Positions 5,748 through 12,792 of a DNA stretch of 12,792 bases are shown piece after piece (the stretch's first letter is position 1; each line of letters opens with the position of its first letter). Source of the DNA: Bacteroidales bacterium UBA1215 (GTDB taxonomy: Bacteria; Bacteroidota; Bacteroidia; Bacteroidales; WCHB1-69); assembly GCA_002309475.1 (NCBI GenBank), contig DBXJ01000094.1:1-12792 (forward strand), in the 5' to 3' direction. A program made the position numbers and the translations under genes. Under the pieces are notes generated by a model. The model searched no databases. It was not told the DNA's origin and worked only from the letters and a program-made list of their open reading frames with translations.

Positions 5748-6788
5748 GTGAAACGACATATATTGTTATCGGCTTTTCTGTTATTTTTTGCAAGTTTTTT
5801 GTTGCAAAATCACCTTTTTGCACAAAGAAACAAGCACACTTTGCGGGTGTGTTTCTACAATGTGGAAAATTTGTTTGACTGCAAAGATGACAGCCTCACC
5901 AACGACGATACCTTTACACCGGAAGGTAACAATCATTGGACAGAAAACCGTTTACGACTAAAAATCAACAATATTGCCAAAACACTTATCGCTATAGGAG
6001 AATGGGATACACCTGATATAATTGGTATGGCAGAAGTGGAAAACGCTCAAGTGCTGCATCTATTGATCAATGAAACACCTTTAGTAGCCCAACCCTACTC
6101 TTTTGTTCATTACGAATCACCCGATAGAAGAGGTATTGATGTGGCATTGCTATACAAAACTTCCACATTTACTGTCATCCATTCAGAACCTATTGCCGTA
6201 AACTTTCCCGACGACAATTACTCAAAAACAAGAGATATTCTTTATGTAAAAGGCATTGCTCCAAAATCAAAAGACACCTTGCATATTTTTGTCAATCACT
6301 GGCCTTCACGATATGGCGGATATGCAGAAACCATTCACAAAAGAAACTATACCGCAGACTTGCTCCGCAGCAAAATTGATTCTATCTGCAAGGTGCAAAG
6401 CGATGCAAAAATAATTTGTATGGGCGATTTTAACGATTATCCTTACGATGAAAGCATCTGTGAACATCTAAGAGCATTCGCACCCGACAAAGTACAATCC
6501 AATGACCTTATTCACACACTATTCCCATATTTCAGCAAAAATAATATCGGCACACACAAATACCAACAAGAATGGGGAATTTTAGACCATCTTATCGTCA
6601 ATCAAAATCTGTATTATGCAACAACCGGTTTTCATACAGAAGAATCGGGACATATTTTTGATGCGGATTTTTTATTGACGGATGATAATACAAATATGGG
6701 TAAAAAAACCTTCAGAACATATACAGGACTTAGTTATTCAGGCGGTTTTTCCGACCACCTGCCCGTTTATATAGACATTAAATATTAA
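5748..6788 (+). CDS. Secreted endonuclease/exonuclease/phosphatase-family protein
   Basis: A metal-dependent phosphodiesterase of the EEP fold (the DNase I/exonuclease III superfamily), 346 residues from the GTG start. Residues 1-25 are a signal peptide (KRH, a long Leu/Phe core, then LFA/Q), so the enzyme acts outside the cytoplasm. EEP hallmarks are visible in order: FYNVENLFD (36-44), the metal-binding glutamate in GMAEVEN (93-99), RRGIDVALLY (127-136), NHWPSR with the catalytic-type His184, GDFND (226-230), ILDHLI (278-283) and FSDHLPV (334-340). The substrate, DNA or a phosphoester, cannot be decided. The frame is open back to a TTG at 5739, but that codon lies inside the -7 box. GTG at 5748 gives the best signal peptide and TTG at 5763 would lose its positive charges. 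The stop is 6 bases before the giant surface-protein gene, indicating one operon. Confidence 0.88.
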   Translation: MKRHILLSAFLLFFASFLLQNHLFAQRNKHTLRVCFYNVENLFDCKDDSLTNDDTFTPEGNNHWTENRLRLKINNIAKTLIAIGEWDTPDIIGMAEVENAQVLHLLINETPLVAQPYSFVHYESPDRRGIDVALLYKTSTFTVIHSEPIAVNFPDDNYSKTRDILYVKGIAPKSKDTLHIFVNHWPSRYGGYAETIHKRNYTADLLRSKIDSICKVQSDAKIICMGDFNDYPYDESICEHLRAFAPDKVQSNDLIHTLFPYFSKNNIGTHKYQQEWGILDHLIVNQNLYYATTGFHTEESGHIFDADFLLTDDNTNMGKKTFRTYTGLSYSGGFSDHLPVYIDIKY

Positions 6789-6794
6789 AAAACC

Positions 6795-9700
6795 ATGACA
6801 AATTACAAAAAATTGAAACTGATCATATTAACATTTGTGGCATTCTGCTCCACAGCAATAGCCCACGAACACGAAAAAAGCATATCCTTTATTGAAAACA
6901 AAGGACAATGGGAAGACTTTATCTGCTACAAATCAGAACTCAAAGGCGGATCCATATTTTTTGAAAAAAATATAGTAACATTCAACTTTATTGACAATGA
7001 CTATCTGGAGAAATTAGGTGCCATCAAAACCGGCAACACAAATATTATATTAGATTCTTTAGCAACATTTTATGCTTATAAAATTTCTTTTTTAAATGCC
7101 AATCCTGACAACAAAATTTCTGCAAAACATCCTTTTGAAGAATACCTCAACTACTACATCGGCAACGACCCTTCCCGTTGGCAAAGCCATGTACAAAAAT
7201 ATGCAGAAATTGAATACGAAAACATTTACGATGGTATCAATATCAAGTATTACGAACAATACAATACCTATAAATATGATGTAATCGTTCAACCCCATGC
7301 CGACATTGCTTCATTTAAAATGAAATACGAAGGTGCCGATAAAATCTATTTGAAAGGCAAAACACTGAATATTCATATCGGCAAATTCTCTATTTGTGAA
7401 TTACGTCCCTACGCTTATCAAATCGATGACAACAACAATATTCAAAAAATTGACTGCGATTTTGTAGTGGAAAACAATATAGTTTCTTTTAAAATAGGAG
7501 CATACGACCACAACAAAACTTTGATTATTGACCCCACTATTGTCTTTGCTTCCTATTCCGGTTCCACCGCCGACAATTTTGGCTTCACTGCCACCTACGA
7601 TGCACATGGCAACACCTATGGAGGCGGATCTGTATTTAGTATCGGCTATCCTACTACAACCGGTGCCTATCAAACCGCATATATCGGCAATACTGATATT
7701 GGTATTACAAAATTCAATGCTTATGGCACGGCAAGAGTTTTCTCCACCTATCTTGGTGGCTCAAGTTGTGATACACCACATAGTTTGTTTGTCAACAATA
7801 ACGATGAATTATATGTATTAACCTCTACATCATCCATCAACTTTCCTACTACAGCAGGTTGTTATCAAAGCATGTTTAAAGGAGGAACAAGTTATTACAG
7901 CACCGGCAATGGATTCAACTATACCAATGGCGTTGACGTTGCCATTAGTCGTTTTAACTCCAGCGGAACTGCACTTTTAAGTTCTACCTTTTTTGGTGGC
8001 AGCGGCAATGACGGATTGAATATCAATCTTCTTTTCAATTATGCCGACCAAGTTCGTGGAGATTTACAAGTAGATAACTTAGGAAATGTTTATATTGCCT
8101 CCTCCACTTTATCTACCAATTTACCGGTAACTACAGGTGCTTTCCAAACAATTCCCGGTGGAAATCAAGATGGATTTGTGGCAAAATTTAGCGGCAACCT
8201 ACGCAATTTGATATACTGCTCCTACATAGGAGGTTCTTCCAGCGATGCTGTCTATAATTTGGAATTAGATCAAGCAGGTAACATATACATTTGCGGTGGA
8301 ACTATTTCTACAGATTTTCCTACAAAATCGGGTGCCTACCAAACCAATTTCAATGGAGTTGTAGATGGCTTTGTGGCAAAAATTTCCACCACCGGCACAC
8401 AACTCATGCATTCTACCTATATTGGAACTGCAGCCTACGACCAGACATTTATGGTAAAATTAGACAAAGACGAAAATGTATATATCATGGGGCAAAGTTG
8501 CGACAGTGCTTCTTCGTGGACATATAATGTCAATTGGTCAAGCGGAGCCGGACAATATGTTATGAAACTCAACAACAACCTAACACAAAGAATCTGGTCA
8601 ACAGCATTTGGCAGTGCTAACTTAAAATCAGATATCGCTCCAACTGCCATGATGGTTGACATCTGCGGAAATATCCATATTTCAGGATGGGGCGGCAGTA
8701 CAAATATGTATGCCAGCAATCATTCATACATAAATACAACTATGGGAGGACTGCCGATAACCAGCGATGCATTTAAGTCCGTACCCAATTCTTATGGCAA
8801 TTTTTATTTTATCTCTTTAGAAAAAGATGCTTCCAATCTTTTATTTGCCACCTATTATGGAGGTTCGGCAAGTAATGGTGAACATGTAGATGGAGGAACG
8901 AGTCGTTTTGACAAAAAAGGTACTATCTATCAAGCCATTTGTGCAGGTTGCCGTGGATTGAATAGTTTTCCTATTACCAGTGGTGTTATTGGACCTACCA
9001 ACAATAGTTCTAACTGTAATATGGCGGTATTGAAAATTTCGTTTGACCTATCTACTATTCTGGCAGACTTTTCTATGCCATCCATTATTTGTGCACCATT
9101 GAGTATTTATTTTAACAACACATCTCATGTCAACGATTCCACCATTGCTTCATATTATTGGGATTTTGGCGATGGCACTCATAGCACACAAGCACAACCA
9201 CAACATTTCTACTCTCAATCAGGCACTTACAACATTCAATTGATAGTAATAGATTCCTCAAGTTGTAATATTGCTGATACATTGACAAAAACGTTGACAG
9301 TCTTATCCAATACAACTGACACGCTACCGACAATAACTTTATGCAAAGGCGACCATGCACAAATTGGCATCACTCCAAGTGCTGACACCAATTTAACATT
9401 TCTTTGGGTGCCGTCCGTAGGATTGAACGATTCCAATATTGCCAATCCTTATTTTATTGATACAACAAGCCGGATATATCATTTAATCATCTCCAACGGC
9501 ATTTGCAACGATACGTTGGTACAAGAAGTAAAGGTTGTGTCACTTCCTGCAGCAAAAAGATATATCAACTATTGTTGCTACACCGATTCCATTCAAGCAT
9601 CTGCCGACACTACAGATGCCATATTCTTCCATTGGTCATCAAATAATTCATTTACAGACACATTAAACAGCAATCTAAGCGATCCAAAGGCCATATTGAA

Positions 9701-11711
9701 ACCCAAGATCAGGGTAGCACACTACTATTTACGAAGAAGCAATGGAACCTGCTCTGCAATAGACACATTTACTGTTTACACATCTTCTTATCGAGGACAC
9801 TTGGATAGTATAGACCCCATTTGTGCCAATACTTCTATTAGAATTAACTTAAATATTGATTATCAACAATTTAGTACCCTTTACAACACTGTTTGGAAAG
9901 CTGATTACGGAAGTATTAGTGTAGGTCAAGGAGGATCTTATATTGACTTCACCTCCGACACATCTACCTATTTGTCAGTAATTTCCAGCAATGAATTTGG
10001 ATGTTATTTTACCGACACAATTTATATTGACGTAATCAAATTGTATCATTCTACAATCATTTCTCCTATAAAATGTTACCAAGACAGTTCAGGTACTCTT
10101 GAAGTGCTTGTCACCGGAGGAACAGAACCCTACATCTACCAATGGGTACACGATTCTACTATAGATACAAATTATATTTCTAATTTGACAGCAGGCAACT
10201 ATCAATTAATAGTTAAAGACAGCAATCAGTGTAAAGATACCATTACGATTGGCATGAATCAACCGTCACCAATACAAGTAAGCCTATACGACACCAATAG
10301 TATCACCGACTGTGGAGCAGAGTGCCATGGAAAAGTCAGTTTAAATATTACAGGAGGAACCGCTCCTTATTATCCACAATGGACATCCGGCAGCACCTCC
10401 ACCACTCTTACCGATCTTTGTAGCGGTATTTATCAATGTATTATCTCCGATAGTAACAATTGCCAAGATACTGTAATATTCGAAGTGACAGATACTTCAT
10501 TAATGACAGTTACTTATGAACTGACTGAGCCGACTTGCTATGCTGACTGTAATGGAAGCATTAAAATTAATGTACAAGGAGCATTTATGCCATATACTGT
10601 TTTGTGGTCAAATACAAGCACAGAAGATAAAATCGACTACTTGTGCAGCGACTATTACAATGTCTTGATAACTGATGCCCAACATTGCAAACGACACATG
10701 ACTATCTTTTTACCGGAACCGGAAGAACTGGGACTAAGCAATTACTTGCTTCTGCCGCCGAAATGTAAAGGAGAATCCAATGCTTCTATTTCCGTTAATG
10801 CTAAAGGTGGTACACCACCATATAGATATTTTTGGAATAATGTAGAAGGAGACAGTACTCTCAGCCAAATTTCTGCAGGTACCTACCATCTGTCCATACG
10901 AGATTCCAACGACTGTGAATTTGATACCACCTTTGTAGTAAATGACTATGAATATATTTCAGCCACATATACTGCTACAAAAGTACCCTGTGAGGAAATT
11001 TGTAATGCATCCGCCACTATTTTTGCACACGGAGGTTGTCCTCCCTATTCTTATCATTGGTCAAATGGTGATAGTTTGTCAACTGCTTATCATCTTTGCT
11101 ATGGTTCGCAATCTGTTACCGTGCTGGATTCTAATGGCTGCAATATAAATATACAAATCATGATTGAAGATAGTTCTTCGTTTAACGATTCTATACATGT
11201 ATGGGCAGATACCACTACATTTTATAGAACTATCGGCACTTATCTACACGTGACAGATTTAGGCAATGAATTTACTTATTCTTGGTCGCCTCGTGCTTAT
11301 GTAGAACCGACAATGGGTGTTAAAGTACATGCCAATCCTGATGACACGACCACTTTTATAGTAATCGTAACCGACAAATATGGCTGCCAAAAATCTGATA
11401 CGATTACTTTGTATGTTTTAGATGTTTTTTGTGATGAGCCACTCGTTTTTGTTCCCAATGCCTTCAGTCCTAACGGAGATGGTTTGAACGATGTGTTATA
11501 TGTACGTGGAGATATTTTGGTAGATATAGAATTTGCCGTCTATGACCGATGGGGTGAAAAAGTGTTTGAAACAAAAGACAAGACTATTGGTTGGGATGGA
11601 ACTTTTAGAAATAAAATGTGTGAACCGGGAGTGTATGTTTACTATTTGCAGGCGACTTGCATTAGCGGTATAAAGAATATCATCAAAGGAAATGTAACAC
11701 TGATAAGATAA
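6795..11711 (+). CDS. Giant multidomain T9SS surface protein (SBBP, PKD, SprB repeats, gliding-motility C-terminal domain)
   Basis: A probable cell-surface or secreted adhesin-like protein of 1638 residues. The order is: signal peptide 1-23 (STAIA/HEH); an N-terminal domain about 30-248 opening with FIENKGQWED, like the DUF7948-type domain found before SBBP repeats; seven SBBP-like units about 250-755 (TYxGG and FPTTxGAYQ motifs); a PKD domain 756-837 (YYWDFGDGT, then GTYNIQL); three Ig-like segments about 840-1085; five SprB repeats about 1087-1470; another Ig-like segment 1471-1545; and a type-B type IX sorting domain about 1550-1638 (FVPNAFSPNGDGLND, YDRWGEKVFE, GWDGT, GVYVYYLQ). Such proteins are exported by Sec, carried across the outer membrane by type IX secretion and held at the surface or released. 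The ligand is unknown, and gliding itself is not proven. It starts 6 bases after the nuclease gene and ends in TAATG, overlapping the aspartate kinase start. Confidence 0.94.
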   Translation: MTNYKKLKLIILTFVAFCSTAIAHEHEKSISFIENKGQWEDFICYKSELKGGSIFFEKNIVTFNFIDNDYLEKLGAIKTGNTNIILDSLATFYAYKISFLNANPDNKISAKHPFEEYLNYYIGNDPSRWQSHVQKYAEIEYENIYDGINIKYYEQYNTYKYDVIVQPHADIASFKMKYEGADKIYLKGKTLNIHIGKFSICELRPYAYQIDDNNNIQKIDCDFVVENNIVSFKIGAYDHNKTLIIDPTIVFASYSGSTADNFGFTATYDAHGNTYGGGSVFSIGYPTTTGAYQTAYIGNTDIGITKFNAYGTARVFSTYLGGSSCDTPHSLFVNNNDELYVLTSTSSINFPTTAGCYQSMFKGGTSYYSTGNGFNYTNGVDVAISRFNSSGTALLSSTFFGGSGNDGLNINLLFNYADQVRGDLQVDNLGNVYIASSTLSTNLPVTTGAFQTIPGGNQDGFVAKFSGNLRNLIYCSYIGGSSSDAVYNLELDQAGNIYICGGTISTDFPTKSGAYQTNFNGVVDGFVAKISTTGTQLMHSTYIGTAAYDQTFMVKLDKDENVYIMGQSCDSASSWTYNVNWSSGAGQYVMKLNNNLTQRIWSTAFGSANLKSDIAPTAMMVDICGNIHISGWGGSTNMYASNHSYINTTMGGLPITSDAFKSVPNSYGNFYFISLEKDASNLLFATYYGGSASNGEHVDGGTSRFDKKGTIYQAICAGCRGLNSFPITSGVIGPTNNSSNCNMAVLKISFDLSTILADFSMPSIICAPLSIYFNNTSHVNDSTIASYYWDFGDGTHSTQAQPQHFYSQSGTYNIQLIVIDSSSCNIADTLTKTLTVLSNTTDTLPTITLCKGDHAQIGITPSADTNLTFLWVPSVGLNDSNIANPYFIDTTSRIYHLIISNGICNDTLVQEVKVVSLPAAKRYINYCCYTDSIQASADTTDAIFFHWSSNNSFTDTLNSNLSDPKAILKPKIRVAHYYLRRSNGTCSAIDTFTVYTSSYRGHLDSIDPICANTSIRINLNIDYQQFSTLYNTVWKADYGSISVGQGGSYIDFTSDTSTYLSVISSNEFGCYFTDTIYIDVIKLYHSTIISPIKCYQDSSGTLEVLVTGGTEPYIYQWVHDSTIDTNYISNLTAGNYQLIVKDSNQCKDTITIGMNQPSPIQVSLYDTNSITDCGAECHGKVSLNITGGTAPYYPQWTSGSTSTTLTDLCSGIYQCIISDSNNCQDTVIFEVTDTSLMTVTYELTEPTCYADCNGSIKINVQGAFMPYTVLWSNTSTEDKIDYLCSDYYNVLITDAQHCKRHMTIFLPEPEELGLSNYLLLPPKCKGESNASISVNAKGGTPPYRYFWNNVEGDSTLSQISAGTYHLSIRDSNDCEFDTTFVVNDYEYISATYTATKVPCEEICNASATIFAHGGCPPYSYHWSNGDSLSTAYHLCYGSQSVTVLDSNGCNINIQIMIEDSSSFNDSIHVWADTTTFYRTIGTYLHVTDLGNEFTYSWSPRAYVEPTMGVKVHANPDDTTTFIVIVTDKYGCQKSDTITLYVLDVFCDEPLVFVPNAFSPNGDGLNDVLYVRGDILVDIEFAVYDRWGEKVFETKDKTIGWDGTFRNKMCEPGVYVYYLQATCISGIKNIIKGNVTLIR
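7542..9060 (+). repeat. Seven SBBP-like repeats, candidate beta-propeller
   Basis: Within the giant protein, a strand motif of the type (S/A)TYxGG recurs with its aromatic residue near 254, 319, 399, 477, 542, 605 and 687. The intervals are 63-82 residues and the last unit ends near 755. FPTTxGAYQ-like loops accompany most units (for example FPTTAGCYQ, LPVTTGAFQ, FPTKSGAYQ), and GNxY(V/I) strands lie between. The number and spacing suit a seven-bladed propeller; that fold is inferred. Confidence 0.7.
10053..11205 (+). repeat. Five tandem SprB repeats
   Basis: Five units of 75-79 residues begin at cysteines 1094, 1173, 1248, 1324 and 1399. Each follows the SprB pattern: Cys, then a strand, then GG(T)xPYxxxW, a variable loop, xAGxY or LCxGxY, and finally a (T/S/K)DSNxC end. 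The units are well diverged in DNA, so this is an old protein repeat and not a fresh nucleotide duplication. Unit 3 has GAFMPY in place of GGTxPY. Confidence 0.9.
11442..11708 (+). other. Type IX secretion C-terminal sorting domain (gliding motility-associated type)
   Basis: The last 89 residues of the giant protein carry the conserved order VPNAFSPNGDGLNDVLYV, a strand with FAVYDRWGEKVFE, GWDGTFRN and PGVYVYYL, ending KGNVTLIR. This is the CHU_C / gliding motility-associated C-terminal family, the type-B signal recognised by the type IX secretion machinery. The domain is complete and ends at the stop codon. Confidence 0.92.
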
Positions 11712-12792
11712 TGGAAGTATTTAAATTTGGCGGAGCATCGGTAAAAGATGCTCAAGGGGTTAAAAATGTAGCTAATATCATTCAACAACATCAAGATAAA
11801 AAATTGTTGGTGGTAGTATCTGCTATGGGAAAGACAACCAATTTGTTGGAAAAATTAGTACAAGCCTACTTTTCCAACCATCCGGACGACCAAAACATGT
11901 ATTTTCAACAACTAAAAACAGAACATGAAGCCATCGCCCGTGATTTGTTTCCCGACCGACAAGCCGACATCTACAAAATGTTGGACGATTTGCTGACATT
12001 GTTGCAAGAAAAATTGCAAGAACCCAGCAGCGAGAACTATGATTTCGAATACGACCAAATAGTTTCATTTGGAGAATTGCTATCTTCAAAAATAGTTGCT
12101 GCATTTTTACAGCAAACGGGTATGAATGCCTTATGGTTGGACGCTCGCAAATTGTTGCGTACCGACAATACCTATCGAGAAGGGACTGTGGACTGGGAGA
12201 CAACTCAAAGAAAAGTCAACAACAAGGTTCTTCCTTATTATGCCGACAACCAAACACACATTGTCCTCACTCAAGGTTTTATTGGTGGCACTTCAGAAGG
12301 ATTGACAACAACTTTGGGTAGAGAAGGTTCAGATTTTAGTGCTGCCGTGTTTGCCTTCACCCTCAATGCTGACAAGATGACCATTTGGAAAGATGTAGAC
12401 GGATTGCTCAATGCTGACCCGAAACTATTTGCCAACACCATAAAATTAGACAATATTTCTTATCAAGAAGCCATTGAATTGGCATATTATGGAGCAAGTG
12501 TTATCCACCCGAAAACTTTGAAACCGCTGCAAAACAAGAAAATACCATTGTTTGTCCGTTCTTTTATTCATCCGGAAGCATGTGGCAGTGCCATTGGTGA
12601 CTTTAAAACCAAAAACAAGATACCTTGCTTTATCTGCAAGAAGAAACAGGTATTGATTTCCATTATGCCAAAAGATTTTTCGTTTATTGCAGAAGAAAAT
12701 CTATCGACTATTTTTGCATTGTTTGCCTATTTCGGTGTGAAAATCAATTTAATGCAAAATTCCGCCATCAGTTTTTCTCTTTGCGTAGACAA
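11711..12792 (+). CDS. lysC: Aspartate kinase, 3' end outside window
   Basis: Phosphorylates aspartate to aspartyl phosphate, the first step towards lysine (and diaminopimelate for peptidoglycan), threonine and methionine. Translated from the ATG at 11711, 360 codons are visible without a stop. The kinase signature KFGGASV is at residues 5-11, SFGE at 119-122, GREGSD at 203-208, WKDVDGLLNADP at 226-237 and AYYGASVIHPKT at 258-269. The regulatory ACT region begins near 311 (VLISIMPKDFSF) and is cut by the window end. Monofunctional enzymes have about 420-450 residues, so some 60-90 are missing. A fused homoserine dehydrogenase cannot be excluded, but the sequence looks like the monofunctional type. 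The start codon overlaps the stop of the surface-protein gene (TAATG), implying translational coupling. No separate promoter is evident. Feedback control by amino acids is expected from the ACT region. Confidence 0.94.
   Translation, partial: MEVFKFGGASVKDAQGVKNVANIIQQHQDKKLLVVVSAMGKTTNLLEKLVQAYFSNHPDDQNMYFQQLKTEHEAIARDLFPDRQADIYKMLDDLLTLLQEKLQEPSSENYDFEYDQIVSFGELLSSKIVAAFLQQTGMNALWLDARKLLRTDNTYREGTVDWETTQRKVNNKVLPYYADNQTHIVLTQGFIGGTSEGLTTTLGREGSDFSAAVFAFTLNADKMTIWKDVDGLLNADPKLFANTIKLDNISYQEAIELAYYGASVIHPKTLKPLQNKKIPLFVRSFIHPEACGSAIGDFKTKNKIPCFICKKKQVLISIMPKDFSFIAEENLSTIFALFAYFGVKINLMQNSAISFSLCVD

Noticed and set aside
11719..11726. TAAATTTG match to the TANNTTTG box inside the start of the aspartate kinase gene
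   Set aside because: It lies within coding sequence for KFG, downstream of the start codon, and such matches are expected by chance in AT-rich DNA.

Overview
This is an AT-rich window of a Bacteroidota genome. Three things point to the phylum: TANNTTTG-type promoter boxes in front of most transcription units, almost no purine-rich Shine-Dalgarno sequences, and a giant secreted protein with PKD, SprB and gliding-motility-type C-terminal (type IX secretion) modules. Order and genus cannot be fixed from this sequence. Coding density is high and no gene-free stretch reaches 300 bases. I found no rRNA, tRNA, insertion sequence, phage gene or CRISPR array.

Layout. (1) 1-1217: adk (adenylate kinase) and a small secreted PepSY-like protein, both on the + strand, ending at a strong hairpin terminator. 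(2) 1260-3392: a two-gene minus-strand operon. It holds an unrecognised exported protein with Tyr-rich, His/Gly-repeat and acid-free Ser/Thr segments, followed 3 bases later by a YitT/DUF2179 membrane protein. (3) 3422-5637: divergent promoters, then obgE (ribosome-associated GTPase, start corrected to 3506) and pta (phosphate acetyltransferase), closed by a second hairpin terminator. (4) 5734-12792: an apparent three-gene operon. It holds a secreted endonuclease/exonuclease/phosphatase-family protein, a 1638-residue modular surface protein, and an aspartate kinase that overlaps the surface-protein gene by one base and runs off the window end.

How it fits together. adk, obgE, pta and aspartate kinase are housekeeping functions (nucleotide balance, ribosome assembly, acetyl-phosphate metabolism, Asp-family amino acids). 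The rest is envelope and surface biology. The most informative object is the surface protein. It has a signal peptide, an N-terminal domain of the kind found in front of SBBP repeats, seven SBBP-like units that could close into a propeller, a PKD domain, Ig-like domains, five evenly spaced SprB repeats with a patterned cysteine network, and a type IX sorting domain. I see no convincing new multi-gene system such as a defence island, retron or novel RNA. The points worth a second look are the cysteine covariation in the SprB repeats, the uneven distribution of Bacteroidota O-glycosylation sequons, the possible leaderless GTG start of the nuclease, and the unknown low-complexity exported protein.
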